Source: Syngnathus acus
Lineage: Eukaryota > Chordata > Actinopteri > Syngnathiformes > Syngnathidae
DNA length: 64,000 bases
Reading direction: 5' to 3'
NCBI RefSeq assembly: GCF_901709675.1
Contig: NC_051096.1
Span: 3,935,001 to 3,999,000 of the forward strand
Under the pieces are notes generated by a model. That model searched no databases. It was given only the letters and a program-made list of their open reading frames with translations, and was not told the origin of the DNA. A program made the translations under genes and the position numbers. This document shows, in pieces, positions 1 to 12,400 of the stretch (positions within the stretch are counted from its first letter, which is position 1; each line of letters opens with the position of its first letter).

Positions 1-3000
1 TGGTATCTTTACATCCTTCTGCTGCAAGGCAGCTTTCGCCAGCTGTGACTGTTCAAAAAACAGACATGAATGCAAAACAAGGAAACCCAAAAGCTTGTAG
101 CGTAAATTGATTTACTTGCCCGCACAACCATTTGCATATGTTTAAAATACAAGAAGGGTTCCACATCCTTACAGAGCAAAGATTTGTTTATTTGCACACA
201 CTGTCGTGCTTAGAGTTGTCCCATCTGCATTACAAAGAGAATGCAGCATGTCCACGAAGCTCAGACATGGGCTTATTCCTCGTATATACAGCTTCGTATT
301 ATATTCACCCCCCCCATGCGTGATTTTTATGAAATATGTGTAATGAACAGGGAGGAGAATGACAATTTGTTGCAAGAGCGCCGCGACGGAAGTATGTGAC
401 ATAACTTCAAATTGGAAGTCGTTTCCCTCTGGAGTCTGCACGCTGCGAGTGTATGTATATGCATGAGAGGGTAAACAAAGAAGATCCTTGCTCTCGACTG
501 AGGAAAGTCAGAGAGTGAGGGTTGTTAAAACATTTAAGGAAAAGTTGAATTTACATAGAGAGAGTCTGTTAAGGTGATTGTAAAAACTGACTTGTAAGTA
601 AGAATGCAGAAAATATATCAATTTGTTTATCCGCTGCTTATTAATTAACTCAAAGGCAGCATAAAGCATCACAACCGGGATTTCAAACCAGATATTCATA
701 GGAGTTTAAAATATGCAAATCAAATAAACTGAGAGGAAATGAAAACTATTACGGCAGCGTTGAGAAGCCAACAAATGTGCAGCATTTACTTTTTATAATG
801 AAAAGGGAATGAAGCAAATAAACATCTCTCGACTTCAGGGGTGCGGCGATATGACAAGCAAACTAATTGAGACCAACAACTTCCAGCTGACAAAAAAATG
901 GACACTTCATTAGGTACACCAGCGTGAGGTGTCAAGACCGATCGTCTCACAAAGATCATGTGACATATTGCGTAACCTGTCACCGATGACCCGTGAAGTG
1001 CGCAAAGCTCTGTGATCTCAAGTTTCCGGGTCAAGACAGCAAGGCGCGGCCGTGTGAACGCTGCCGTGATCTGACATTTCCCAAAGTCACATTGAGTCAA
1101 CTCACAATCGAGTGACAAGGAATAATGCAATGTGTGAACACATTGGGAGGAATAAAACACCTGATTCCAATATCTTCTCCACATTGCATTCAGGAACTGA
1201 AAATAAGTTCTTCAGAGAGATTTTAAACATTTTTATGTACTTTTTTCATTAGCATTTAACATCTCACAGATGATCATCCATCCATCCGTCTGTCTGTCGG
1301 ACGGCCAATTAGAGGGGCAGCTTGTGGGGAAGGCCGGCGAATGAGGTGCTGGGAGATGAAGAGCATAGCAGGGCATGAGAAGCCTGATGAGGGTCAAAAG
1401 AGCCCGACGGCCATCAACAGCTGATGTAAAACTCAGTCTGATCATCGCCTCTCAGCAGCCCTAAAGAGACGCGGCGGAGGGTGTCCTTTTTTCTTCCGCC
1501 TTTTTAATGGGCTGCCTTTTCCCCTCTCTCCTTTCCACGCTGCGTCGAGCTACAGAAAGACACTTTGATGGACGCCCACTCATGTGTCCCTCCGTCTCTC
1601 GCTGTTTCCCCCCCACTCGGGGTGTCGCGCCTCCCCATGCGTCTTCTCCTCAGAACCGGCCTTCTGATGGCTAGCTGCGTCTTTTGTTTTTGTTATTTCT
1701 CTTGCCGTCACGCTGCTCGACAACATTTGTCCTCACGCCTCTTCAATCTCTCCATGCTGTTTGATAGACTTTTGAAGATCTCACCACATGGATCTTTGGT
1801 AACGACGACTCCCTTTTTGATTTTCTTTTCTATCATTTATCCATCTTATAATTAGCTCCCTCAAGCTCTGTGTGGTCAAACAAATTGACCAGAGAAAAAC
1901 AGATGCTTCATTTTAGGAATTTCTTACAATGGTGAGAATTTGTTTGCGTAATGTAGCACATTTAGTCTACTTATCCGATGTTGAAATGGAAAATCGGGAT
2001 GTGGTACAAAAAAAAAAAAACGCTGAGAAGACAAAGACGTGCCTCACCTCTCTGCTGTCTGTCACACTATCCTATAATTGGGCTTTGCCCCAAAGCGTTG
2101 CTGACAGGGATGCTCAGCAGCTATTACGTCTAAGGCTTCACGTCAGAAGTAAAAATATGCCACCATGCAGTGCAGACTGAGACGTTGAAGTAGAGAAGAA
2201 GGCTTCGATTTTAAAATTGTGTGGGGATTGGGTATGGATGTAAAGTACAAGGAGAAAGTCAAAACCGAAAGCAAGCGTAAAGACCTGAAATCAAAGCACC
2301 CACACACTCTGTCTTCACAATACTGTTTTGATGGACCCTGTCAGAAGTATTTGTTTAAAGTTGTTTGAAGCATCTCGTGTAGTAGTACTTCCATCATGCT
2401 CTTTCTGACATTGTCTCTTTCAAAATAAGGCTCACACGCCCCTGGTAGATGAGAATTTAGAACAGCTAAATGAGGTCTAAGTTGTGGCGCAGGTGGTCTA
2501 GCACGATTTTGGATGGCGGACAGATTCTGAGCTTCACGGACATGTGCAGTGGGGAAAATATTCGGCAGAAGCTAACGAGTAGCTTACATTACACACCTTT
2601 GGACTGACAATCTCAGTATTAAAAATAAAACACATTTTGTTAAAAATCACATTGGACAGCAGTCAAAACTAGACAACCAAAGAAGACAGTGACATGGATG
2701 ACAGCTGGTGGAAAAAAAAGTTTCTGTCAGACCCCCTGACAGGCATACACCTATCCTAGTAGGCATCATAAAACGACAAAAAAATAAAACAAATGAAAGT
2801 GACAGGTCGGCACAAATGCAAAGCTCTGGGATTCAACAGCTCCAGGTGGCAGCTACTGAAATTTTTTTTACAACTTTGGTGTGACATTTGCACTCTTGAC
2901 CGGAGTTATGAAAAATAATGAGCGCTATTAAAAGTGACCAAAATGCCTGGCATTAATATTTATCTTTTATAAAGTTATTGTCAATCATTCTGTTTTGTGT

Positions 3001-4073
3001 GTTTTGTTTGTGTAGTACTGCGCTTGCATGCTCAAGTCAATTTTGTAAGTGTACTCAGAAAAAATAAGCAAGCGTCCTTAGGGAGATAATCATGACTTTC
3101 CAAATAGAGCCAGAGGGAGAGAAAAAAAGAAAAACAATGTGTTGACATTTAAATGAGGAACTTGGCAAGCCTTCACCGAAAAAAAAACATCGATAAATGC
3201 TAAACAAAGAAAAGGGGGGAAAAAAAACTCCCCTTATTTTGACGCTGCAAAGACAATTAGATTTTAATATCTAGATGATAAAAGAATGCAAATATAAAGT
3301 TTGTGACAAATATTAAATCATATCTGTTGTTCTTCCACTTCTCTTTTAGTTAGATAAGTGTTTTTTAAAAGCTGATGCAAATGGTCACAAATGGTTCTTC
3401 CAGTATTTATTGTCTCCTCATCATAACACAACAAGTCAACAATCATTGTCGGTTATTTGTTTCATGTATTGATTGGAAAATGTATAAAAACCCTTATTTG
3501 GTGTCATGATATGATGTGACCGCCTCCCCCTAGTGTGCTCATTAAAATTGGCACGAGTGCACTCACACGGCTACAATAAAAGGTCAACAGTTGTTCCAGT
3601 CGCAACTCCGAAGGGGCGTATATTGATCCGCGGCCACGCAAAGTCGGCCATTTATGCACACCGCCCACAGAAAAAAAAAAAAAAAAAAAAGGTGTTATTA
3701 ATGACAACAGAAGTGCTGTTCAGCGTTCATCAAGCCAAACCGTGGCACTTGAAGCCTTGAGTGGAGTAATGAGCCGTTGTTTACTGACTGAAGCGGAGGT
3801 CGGGAAACATCAATGCGCTCCCATGTGTACAGTAAGCTAAATATAAAAAAAACAGATTCAACAGGCAATTAGCTGCGCAGGCAATTAGCCAGTAGAAGGT
3901 AGTGGAAGTAGCTCATTTGCAGACATTTCTCACACTTTAAGTGCATCATTTCTGTCTAATAAAGTCAAAGAAGTATCTTCTTGCGCCTCTTCACTAGTCT
4001 TCTATGTTGGTAATAAGCCAATGATAAATGCGGATTGTTTTTTTTGTTGTTTCTAAAACTGCTTTTTCTGGAC
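1..4073. other. Non-coding stretch, no gene recognised
   Basis: No ORF here exceeds about 130 codons, and none shows a recognisable domain or a convincing pair of splice sites. The DNA is AT-rich with short poly-A runs (for example near 2010 and 3671-3690) and a C/T-rich patch around 1480-1640. I see no repeat family that I can name. It could be intergenic or intronic. Confidence 0.6.
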
Positions 4074-4075
4074 TA

Positions 4076-4384
4076 CCGTATTTTCCGCACTATAAGGCGC
4101 ACCTAAAAACCTCTTATTTTCTCAAAAGCTGACAGTGTAATCAGGTGCGCCTTATATATGGACCAATATGGATTCGTGGATGAGGACTAATTTATTAAAG
4201 TAAGCTTTATGTGTTTATTCTGTGTGTTATGTGATATTAACGTTTGAGCAACATTGATTTATTGATATATTGTTATTGCGCCTTATAATTCGGTGCGCCT
4301 TATATATGGACAAAGTTTTAAAATGGGCCATTCATTGAAGGTGCGCCTTATAATCCAGTGCGCCTTATAGTGCGGAAAATACGG
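4076..4384 (+). mobile_element. MITE copy 1, subfamily A, internally deleted
   Basis: This short non-autonomous DNA transposon begins CCGTATTTTCCGCACTATAA and ends with the inverted complement, with TA immediately outside both ends (4074-4075 and 4385-4386). A TA target duplication fits Tc1/mariner-type insertion, but no transposase is present, so the superfamily is inferred. Subterminal blocks of the form ATAAGGCGCACC recur in both orientations. The core carries the subfamily A block (GGATTCGTGGATGAGGACTA and a CGTTTGAGCAAC motif), but only one copy of the latter, so about 75 bp are missing compared with copy 2. Strand is by convention: the CCTAAAAACC end comes first. Confidence 0.85.
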
Positions 4385-4386
4385 TA

Positions 4387-7300
4387 CTCCCAAAAAAAAA
4401 AAAAGAAATTGAGAGTTTAACCTGCTTTGATTATTGCTATATTTATATCAAAGCACAGATCGTCACAATTTCAACAACTTGTTCGCTCCGACCGAGAAGT
4501 AGTTCAGGTCAAGGTACGCATTTGTCAAAATGCGAGCAGCAAAACCTGACAAAATTCTTTTCCTTCGTCTGCAAAACTCGTCGCCTTAACCTTCACATAA
4601 CATCTGGTTCACTTTGACAGGTGAGGCCTGCCATGGAATGAATACACCACACTATTCTCAAGCACACACTATTTAGGATCCCTTTAAAACTCCCCAAGGA
4701 CCCGCTGTCCTCAGAGAGAGTCATTAGGTGTTTTGTAACATTGAGAATTGGCATTTCCCCCCACCCAGCGCTTTGACTAGCCTGTCGCTAGCCGCCCACT
4801 CTCGACTAATTTCCAGCCGCTGCTGACGTGCGCACACCTTCCTCGTAACTTTTAGTAGGTCAACCCCCGAAGGCTAGCCCAAAGTTGCACGCAGGTAAGA
4901 ACACAAGGCGTATTTCCAGATACATGGGCCTAATTAGGCGAAGAACAAAAAAGATCACACTCCCACATGCCCAGGAATTTCTAATTAAAGGAAATTCCTT
5001 CGTTTCCCCCTCATACCTATTCATGACCAAAATAGAAAAGGCAGAAGTCTCCAAAGTAACAAAGTGGTACGCTGCCTCAGGCGATTTATGTCAGCCCCTG
5101 GGCTTAAGCCCCCTCTTTCGTTTTTTTTTTCCATGAGCCTCTGCCCGTCTGTTCCTATCACAATCTACATTCATATCACGACAAAAAAAAAAAAAAATGA
5201 AGTCAATGAAAGAGTGATTGTTTTTGGTTCCAGGAGATGAAACAGACAAATAGGCTACAATAAAAAAATAAAAACTTTTCAAGTTCGCAGAACACCATGA
5301 TGAGATCAAAAAAAGAAAATTAAAAAAAAGTCTGAAGGAGCCTTCCTTTAAAGCCCCTTCAAAAGAAAACAGTGAAAAAAAGTAATTGATTTTTTTTGGA
5401 GATAGGGAAGAGATCAAGGAAAACAGTGACAGGTTTGATGCCATCCATATATTGCATTCCACTTGTAGCGGTGTGATGCATTCAGGGACTTCTGTAAATC
5501 AAAGAACTCATTTCTTTTTGCGATTACCAACAAAGACACAAATCATCTCACCGATGTGTCACAGGCAATTTCTTATATCGACAAGCAGCGCTCTTAAATT
5601 TTAAGCTTATGACAGGAAATGACTGATAAGTTGATGGAAAGCTTGACTCTTCTGGATCTTGGAATGCATTTTGATGTTGGCCGAGAGAGGGGGATCTGAA
5701 CCCCACCCCCCCATTTTGAATCAATCATGCATATCACAAACTCCTCTTGCTACTCCATCATTCTCGCTTATTCTGTTTTATAAACTTCATTCCATCACTT
5801 CCAAATCCAAAACTGTGTTCATGTGCCATGTTAGAATTAATGCAAAAGACGATGCTTGATACGATTCAATGTGGGGGCGGGATTTATTTTTTTTTTTTAA
5901 ATATGTTCTAGAATTTTTATTTTGTTGGTCAGAATTGAGTCAGATGTCATCTTAGTGCATCCTTGAGCTGAATATATTTGTGTCAGTAGCAAAAAAATCA
6001 CAACCTTGCCTCTACCCAGATAGCATCCGTCCCCTTGCGATGGCTGCTGTGGGAACGAAAGCGCAACACTCAAAGAAGAGCAACGTCGAGAAGCGAGCCA
6101 AAGATTATGGAACGAGCGGCTGAGTAGATGAGGGATAATGGCTAGCAGTCCGCTTTGGGTAGGCATGGCGCCGTGTGGGAATTCTGGCCAGGGAAGCATT
6201 CAGGCCGGATGAGAAAGCAAGCTGATTATGAAACCTTTTTTTTTGTTTTTTTGTGTGAGTGTTGGGGGGGGGGGTCAGGATCAGAATACAAATCCGCCAT
6301 TTGGCAAAGTCAAGCTTGTTGAGGGACGGGAAGACTTTGAATGAACAGGAGAATTTCATCAAGTTGACAGACAGGAGTTTTTATGACGAGTCGGCTATTT
6401 GAATCTCTTCACTGCTCCGATTCATGTTAGTACCAATGAACAAGTCGACTTCACTTTGTTCCTCTGTGTTTTCACAGCTCACGGTTTTCATGATGATTAA
6501 TTTAATTCCAAGCTATCCTGCTAACAACACCCGCTCTTCTTGTCTCCCACGAGAGTGGGCCAGGACATGGTAATTGGACACGTCTGGACTTAGTGAACTC
6601 TGAGTGCGGCTGAAATCTAAAGTGTGCATGGGTGCGTGAAAAAGAGTGTGTGTTAATTGCTCCAGTCCTTCACATTTGGCTCGCTATTAGCAGCCATCTT
6701 AGCTTTAGCGGGTACCTGCTGCATCCATTAGATGCTCTCTGACTGATGAGATGAAGCAGTTTTCATTAAAAAAACATTTGGCCGAGACCAGAGGGCCGTG
6801 AATTTGACAAGACGCCAGAGACAAAGACTTGTGTTTTTCTCGCGGGATTCACATGTGAGCATTTCCGAGCTGACACTCAACCGAACGCTAACACAAAGAC
6901 GGCCAAGTCTGAATGGCCGAGAGAAGAGAAGCAGGTGTTCGTGCAAGTCGGCGCTCAAGTATTGCGAGGCCCGAGAGAAGAAGAGAGAGTGAAGGACGTG
7001 GTGAAGTTGAAAGTGATTTTTGTAGACTGCTGTAAAGTTTAAAAAAAAAAAAGTACAACACTCTCGCTAACACCTGTCCTTGAACTGTGCTTTACAAGAA
7101 CGAACAGAGTTAGAAGCCATTTCTTCCTTCTCGACACGCTATAACTTCCCATGCTAAACTAGGCCATCACTTCTGAGGCCGGGCAAATATCTCATCCAAA
7201 GTCTAATTATGTCATCCTGAATCAGATTTGAAAAGCTCAGACGGAATGAAGGGATGGGCCCTTTTTGAAAGAAGGGACAACTTGTGAAGGAAATGATTCC

Positions 7301-10300
7301 AATCTTGAAAGAATGTTACATAAAAAGTGGAAGTCATACAGTAGAATGGTTTTCTGGACCAGACAGATTTAGAAGCCCAATTTATTCATCATTTTTTGAT
7401 TATAGCTTGATTGCTTTGTCCGTCCACTCTTAGTAAATAAAATTCAGAACTGAGCTGAAAGGACCGTTCAATCTTCAACACGCAAAATTGCGACCCGCTG
7501 AGGATGGATTCATCACCGCCAACCCCCGTGATGGATATTTCGGATCAAGCGGTCGCTTCGCACCGTCTGCTGCTCCACAAACATCAACCGAAATAGCAAA
7601 TGATCTCAGAGACGCCCTAGTTTTGACGTGCATATTTCAAACATTACAAATTTTTATACCGAGCAGCTCAAGGTTTTACCTTCACCCTAAAAATCAGTTG
7701 ACGTTTGAAGTAGAAATTGTCATTGGGTGAAACTGACTGAAGGTTGTAACGTAACTGGTGGCAAGAGATAATATTTATATAAATTACAGATATATATATA
7801 ATAATATATAATATATATAGAATAACTTAAGACCTTCAAAAGCAAAGTAGAAAAATAAAATATTTTTGATAAGATTACAAAGCATTCAAACATAGTAACA
7901 AAAGTCTAAAACATATAAAAGTAACGAAATAAAGACTATTCTAAAATTGATTCAAAAGTTTTTAAAAGATCTTCACCAAAATGTCTGCAAAAAAAAGCCA
8001 AGGTTTTAAAAGTAATTCATACTGACTGAACAAAAGGGGTCCAAAGAATGACCCTTGAGGGACTCCATGCCATAGTCATTCAATTATATTCAAAACGACA
8101 CTTCAAACTGGATTTTAGTTTTTTTGTGCTTGTTTGAATGGTCGATGGCTGCATTTTTCATGAAAAATTGATACTCACTTCACGTTTAAATATTTTTGCG
8201 AGAACACACTGACCTCGAACACATTCAGCGGAAGCAATCATGCTCACAAAAGAGCTTTCAATGTTCTCCTTGACATCCTTTTTCACATTTGTCTCGATAT
8301 TCCAACTCCACATTCCTTTTGTACAAATTCTCCACTACATCCATCCTGCCACAGCCATCAATTGTTCTTAGAAACCTGAGACCGTTTTAAACTGACAATC
8401 CCTCACGTTGAGCCTTAATCCTCGAGAGGTGGTCGCAGTTTGTACAAGCTTCTCGGGTTTAAGGCCTCGCTTTCGTGGATTTATTATTTTGAATTACCCC
8501 TGACACCAAGTGGGCGGGGCTCCGGAGGAGCATTACATGATCCTTGTCCCTTTTATTCCCGTGCTTTATGTGGTCACACTCAATCGTAATAACCTCTCCT
8601 TCACTGTTCGCTTTTAAATCAACCCAATAACCAGCTGTCAGAATAAATTACAGTGTTCCGCCGCATTTCAATAACTACACGTTTCGTTCAACATCTTTAA
8701 TCTGCACCGGTGAGAAAGCAGAAACCTTAACGGGGCTGCGCCGTTTAATTGAGCGTGCAATCCGAGAATGCAGTGAAGGGGAGAAGGGGGGTAAAAAAAA
8801 ATAATCCTCTTTGCTACAGGTGTGAACTAATGGGTCAAGTAGGAAACAACTGCAGGCTTTATATTTGTTTCGCGGGAGGATGCATCACGACCGGTAAAAA
8901 CTAGGCAGGAAGTGGATGCTTATTTTTTTTATTATAACAAAAAAAAGCAAAAAAGAAGTATTTTTTTTATTTACACTTAACAAATTCAGCTATTCATCTT
9001 TGTGATTTTCATCCTTAGAACCTTTCCACTTGATGAAAAGAAAGATAAAAAGGCTAACAAAAAGCTCCTAAAAGCAACCAAAAAAAAAGATTTCCAGCTG
9101 TATTCGCTTCAGTAGAAGCAGATTTTCTTTCAACTTTAAATAGAACCGGTAAAAAAACCCGTACATTTCTCAAAGGCTTGCATAAACATGACACGTGATT
9201 TTCCCGAGGACAACATAATGTACCACGGTCAGGAAATGTAAACAAGTAATTATGTTGCAGGGACATGAAGACTCAAAACAAAAGACAGGCAAGGTTTAAA
9301 AAAAAAAAAAAAAAAAAAAGGAAGATAAGTGAAAGTGAGCGATGGAAGTTTCTGCCTGCCTCTTGGCCCAGTCACCGCCTGCGCCGTATTCCCTCTGACC
9401 TTTCCATCCTCCGTCTTACTGCCTATATCTCCCCGCTGCTTCTTCTGCGTCTCATCAAATAAATGCAAGAGCCCCCTCCTCCTCCCCTCCCTAGAGAAAT
9501 GCCGTTTTCTCTGTGAACCTTGCTACTGCTCTCAGCCTAACATTCTCACACCATTTCACTCGTAAGTGTTTTTATTATGTCATCTCTGGGGGGAAAAAAA
9601 AAACGACTGGAAGGAGAAATAAATCAGATACTGAGTCCAACAACAATATGAGCTGTGATTATGTCTCGCTAAAAGAGGGCCACCTGTTTGCGCTATTCAA
9701 AGTTACAAGGATGTTGAGGTCGTACACTTCAAGTATGAGTCTTCTAAGTTTTAATCAACAAGCAATCAGTCGTAATAATAAAAGCAGACCTTGATGGCTG
9801 CTTCCAAAAAAGCCAAGGAGTCTTTCTTGGCGAGTGTTTACTGCAATGTCTTCTCTCAAGCCATTTTTAGCATTGCCAAAATTATGATTTTACGTTTGAG
9901 TCTGGAGGCGGGACCCCCGAAATCTCCGCTAATGAGTTGTGTCAGTCGACGCTAAAGGATGATTTTTCTTTCACATAAAATTCAGTTTTTATTTCTATCG
10001 AGCTCGCATTAAATCTCCCTTACATTCAAAATATTTCATTTCGAGAGCGATAAAAAGATAAAATTTGCATTTGACTCTTAGCACACCCAAATATTTACCC
10101 ACCATTTTTTTCTTCCTCTTCACTTTTAATGAACATTTACAAGGGAGTCTAAATAAGTTTGAAGCATCTCTAACACTTTCCACCCTATTAACCTATCTAC
10201 TTTCCACCCTCTTAAACAAACACATTATCTTTGCTAAAAAAAAAAGAAAAAAAAAAGTAATGGGGATGGAGTGAAAGATTTAGCCAGAGTTATACAGAGA

Positions 10301-10806
10301 CACTGGAGACGTGCATTTGTTGAGCAGGTGGAGCGATGCAACGCTAATTTATTATCATTAGCTGGAGTTAATCGCCTGTGCAAACACTTTAGTCTCCAAA
10401 TAGATTTTTTTTTTCAAAAGATGGGAAGGAAAGAGGAACACTATCAAGATTCAGAAGTATTTCAGGTGCCTTTTAAATGGAGCTTGTCATGTTTCACACT
10501 GTACTTTATAGAGCTTACATAACAAATAAATTCAACTACCTGAGCCCCCCTTACGGGAAAACACACATTTCCTCTCCACATGCCGGCTCCAAATATTTTA
10601 TATCCGTACAGCTTCCTTACATCCGACACAATTTATGTTAAAGACCATAGGAGCGCTCGTTCGGTACCCTGCTGCAGGGCGTTCCGACAGGAAGTGTTCA
10701 GCTGTGCGTTCTCATCTTGCATTCAAAGAAAAGGAAGCCCTGAAGGTGATGAATTTCTTATTTCTAAGTGAGAGACAGTGTTTGGAGAAAAAAGAAAAAA
10801 AATCTC
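4387..10806. other. Non-coding stretch with simple repeats
   Basis: No gene is recognised in 6.4 kb. The stretch holds poly-A/T runs (5184-5196, 5888-5899, 9298-9319), a G run near 6264 and an AT dinucleotide-rich patch at 7788-7820. The largest ORFs (about 120 codons, near 5091-5462 on the minus strand) are driven by A/T runs. A CpG-containing open patch at about 7488-7640 is readable in two frames but has no recognisable product. Confidence 0.55.
7788..7820. repeat. AT-dinucleotide-rich low-complexity tract
   Basis: The tract is an imperfect run of TA/ATA units in otherwise AT-rich DNA. It is a degenerate microsatellite with no sign of other function. Confidence 0.7.
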
Positions 10807-10970
10807 GCCAGTGAAGAAAAAAAAACGAGGGGTGACTTTATTCTCAGAATTCTGAGAATAAAGTCAGAATTCTGACTTTAAAGTTGAATTCTGAGAATAA
10901 AGTCAGAATTCCCACCTTCTGACTTTAAAGTCAGAATCCTGTCAACCCTCGTTTTTTTTTCTTCACTGGC
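10807..10970. mobile_element. Hairpin-forming MITE with long terminal inverted repeats
   Basis: The two ends (GCCAGTGAAGAAAAAAAAAC and its complement ending TTCACTGGC) match over about 25 bp. The interior is a series of alternating AGAATTCTGAGAATAAAGTC and GACTTTAAAGTCAGAAT blocks that are themselves mutually complementary. Most of the 164 bp could therefore fold into one long hairpin. Ends of the form CAGTG...CACTG resemble hAT elements, but I find no convincing 8-bp target duplication, so the superfamily is open. Similar AGAATTCTGA-rich repeats are known from teleosts. No coding capacity. Confidence 0.75.
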
Positions 10971-10986
10971 CCTAATCCTCTTCCGT

Positions 10987-11012
10987 AAGAAAGAAAGAAA
11001 GAAAGAAAGAAG
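10987..11012. repeat. (AAGA)n microsatellite
   Basis: About six consecutive AAGA units directly follow the hairpin element. Confidence 0.9.
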
Positions 11013-11060
11013 ATTCAAGAGTTTTTTATTTGCCATGTTTGAGCATGCCAAACAAGGATA
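11013..11060 (+). repeat. Possible retroelement tail fragment
   Basis: The stretch beginning GATTCAAGAGTTTTTTATTT resembles the 3' tail of a common fish retroposon (AGATTCAAGAGTTTTATTG type). It runs straight into an ATA microsatellite, as such tails often do. The match is from memory and short, so this is tentative. Confidence 0.3.
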
Positions 11061-11077
11061 ATAATAATAATAATAAA
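11059..11077. repeat. (ATA)n microsatellite
   Basis: A run of ATA/AAT units lies between the putative retroposon tail and the TA-flanked element that starts at 11082. Confidence 0.85.
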
Positions 11078-11081
11078 TATA

Positions 11082-11377
11082 CAGTAATCCCTCGTTTATC
11101 CCGGATAAGTGGTTCCAAAAACCACCCGCGATAAATGAAATCCACGAAGTACGGTCACCAACAAGAAGTACTGGGCAGGCTAACGAGTTAGTGAAAAGAT
11201 GCTAAAGGAATGTAAACGAACATTTGGAGCAATACTACATTGTCCTAAAGGTTAGACACATGTTTCCTCAATTTATAAGTTTTATTTTGACTTTTAAATG
11301 TTTTTTTTATTTGGAAAAAAAATCCGCAATGTAGTGAAGCCGCGATAAACGAAACGCGAAGTTGCGAGGGATCACTG
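11082..11377 (+). mobile_element. TA-flanked MITE with CAGTAATCCCTCG ends
   Basis: This 296-bp element starts CAGTAATCCCTCGTTTATC and ends with the approximate inverted complement GCGAGGGATCACTG, flanked by TA on both sides (11080-11081 and 11378-11379). Subterminal CCGCGATAAA-type blocks also pair with each other (CGCGATAAATGAAATCCACG near the left end, CGCGATAAACGAAACGCG near the right). The TA duplication and CAGT...ACTG ends fit a non-autonomous Tc1/mariner or pogo-like element. There is no transposase ORF. It is unrelated to the nine-copy family in this window. Confidence 0.8.
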
Positions 11378-11379
11378 TA

Positions 11380-12009
11380 TATATATTTTTTCCATCTCGA
11401 CATATATATTTATACTATATATAGTTGCTGTTGACTGGTGTCGAGGTAACCCTTGAGCACAGCGTAGTGAGCAACAAGTAAAGACGGCGGCAGTGGCTGG
11501 TGGCCAACACATTTCTTCCTCTGTGTAGCTCCGAGAGAGAAGGAGACATCAAGGCAAAGGGCTCCAGGAAAGATTAATAACCCTGGTGAAAATATATAAC
11601 TGCCATCTTGTTGGGAGCGGACACCCCGAGGTGCAGTGACAGCCGAGCATCTCGGACAACGCCTCTTAACTGTCTGCGCTGTGAGAAGATGTGAGGTTGA
11701 AGACACCCCGAGGTGATACATGGAGCGCTTTGGTTCGTCGCGGTGTCACAGCCATTACGTTAGTCACTGCTTCATGTTCAAAAGGCCTCGGCCTCGGTCT
11801 GCTGGGAGGGGAATGGTGCAAACGCTGGACTGCACGTGTTGGCGTTATTATGTTATCAGCAGCAAAGAAGAAGCACAGTGCAATATTACCCAGAATGCGG
11901 AATATCACATTCAATAGAAAGGAAACAGAAAATATGAAACTGGATTTTGAATTTTATTTTTTCAGGTGGAATAAAACTAAAACACATATTGTGTTCCACT
12001 TTGGAAGAT
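11380..12009. other. Non-coding stretch between two MITEs
   Basis: A 140-codon ORF starting at 11691 (+) runs into the transposon beginning at 12012, so it is not credible as a gene. A 14-bp direct repeat GACACCCCGAGGTG occurs at 11620-11633 and 11702-11715. No gene is recognised. Confidence 0.55.
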
Positions 12010-12011
12010 TA

Positions 12012-12398
12012 CCGTATTTTCCGCACCATAAGGCGCACCGGATTATAAAGCGCACCTTCAATGAATGGCCCATTTTAAAACTTTGTTCATATATAAGGCG
12101 CACCGGATTATAAGGCGCATAGAATAAATAACTCAACGTTGCTCAAACGTTAATGCAATCACAATATAGTAACACTCGAAATAGTGAAAACAATAACAAT
12201 ATATCAATAACTCAACGTTGCTCAAACGTTAATATCACACAACACAAAATAAACACGTAAAACTTACTTTAATAAATTAGTCCTCATCCACGAATCCATA
12301 TTGGTCCATATATAAAGCGCACCGGATTATAAGGCGCACTGTCGGCTTTTGAGAAAATTGGAGGTTTTCAGGTGCGCCTTATAGTACGGAAAATATGG
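12012..12398 (-). mobile_element. MITE copy 2, subfamily A, near full length
   Basis: Reverse-oriented copy (387 bp) of the nine-copy family, flanked by TA at 12010-12011 and 12399-12400. Reading left to right it has the GGATTATAA-rich subterminal block, the CTTCAATGAATGGCCCATTT block, and a core in which CTCAACGTTGCTCAAACGTT appears twice. The TCCTCATCCACGAATCCATA block and the TTTTGAGAAAATT block follow before the far end. Both ends carry substitutions (CACCATAAGG on the left, AAATATGG on the right), so it is not a recent insertion. Confidence 0.88.
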
Positions 12399-12400
12399 TA

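Noticed and set aside
7488-7640. CpG-containing patch resembling a retroelement Gag start or small exon
   Set aside because: It is readable in two frames (one starts MDSSPPTPVM), but there is no known motif, no partner ORF and no splice signals strong enough to choose.
11691-12136. ORFs of 140 (+) and 60 (-) codons
   Set aside because: Both read through the end of MITE copy 2, so their sequence is partly transposon.
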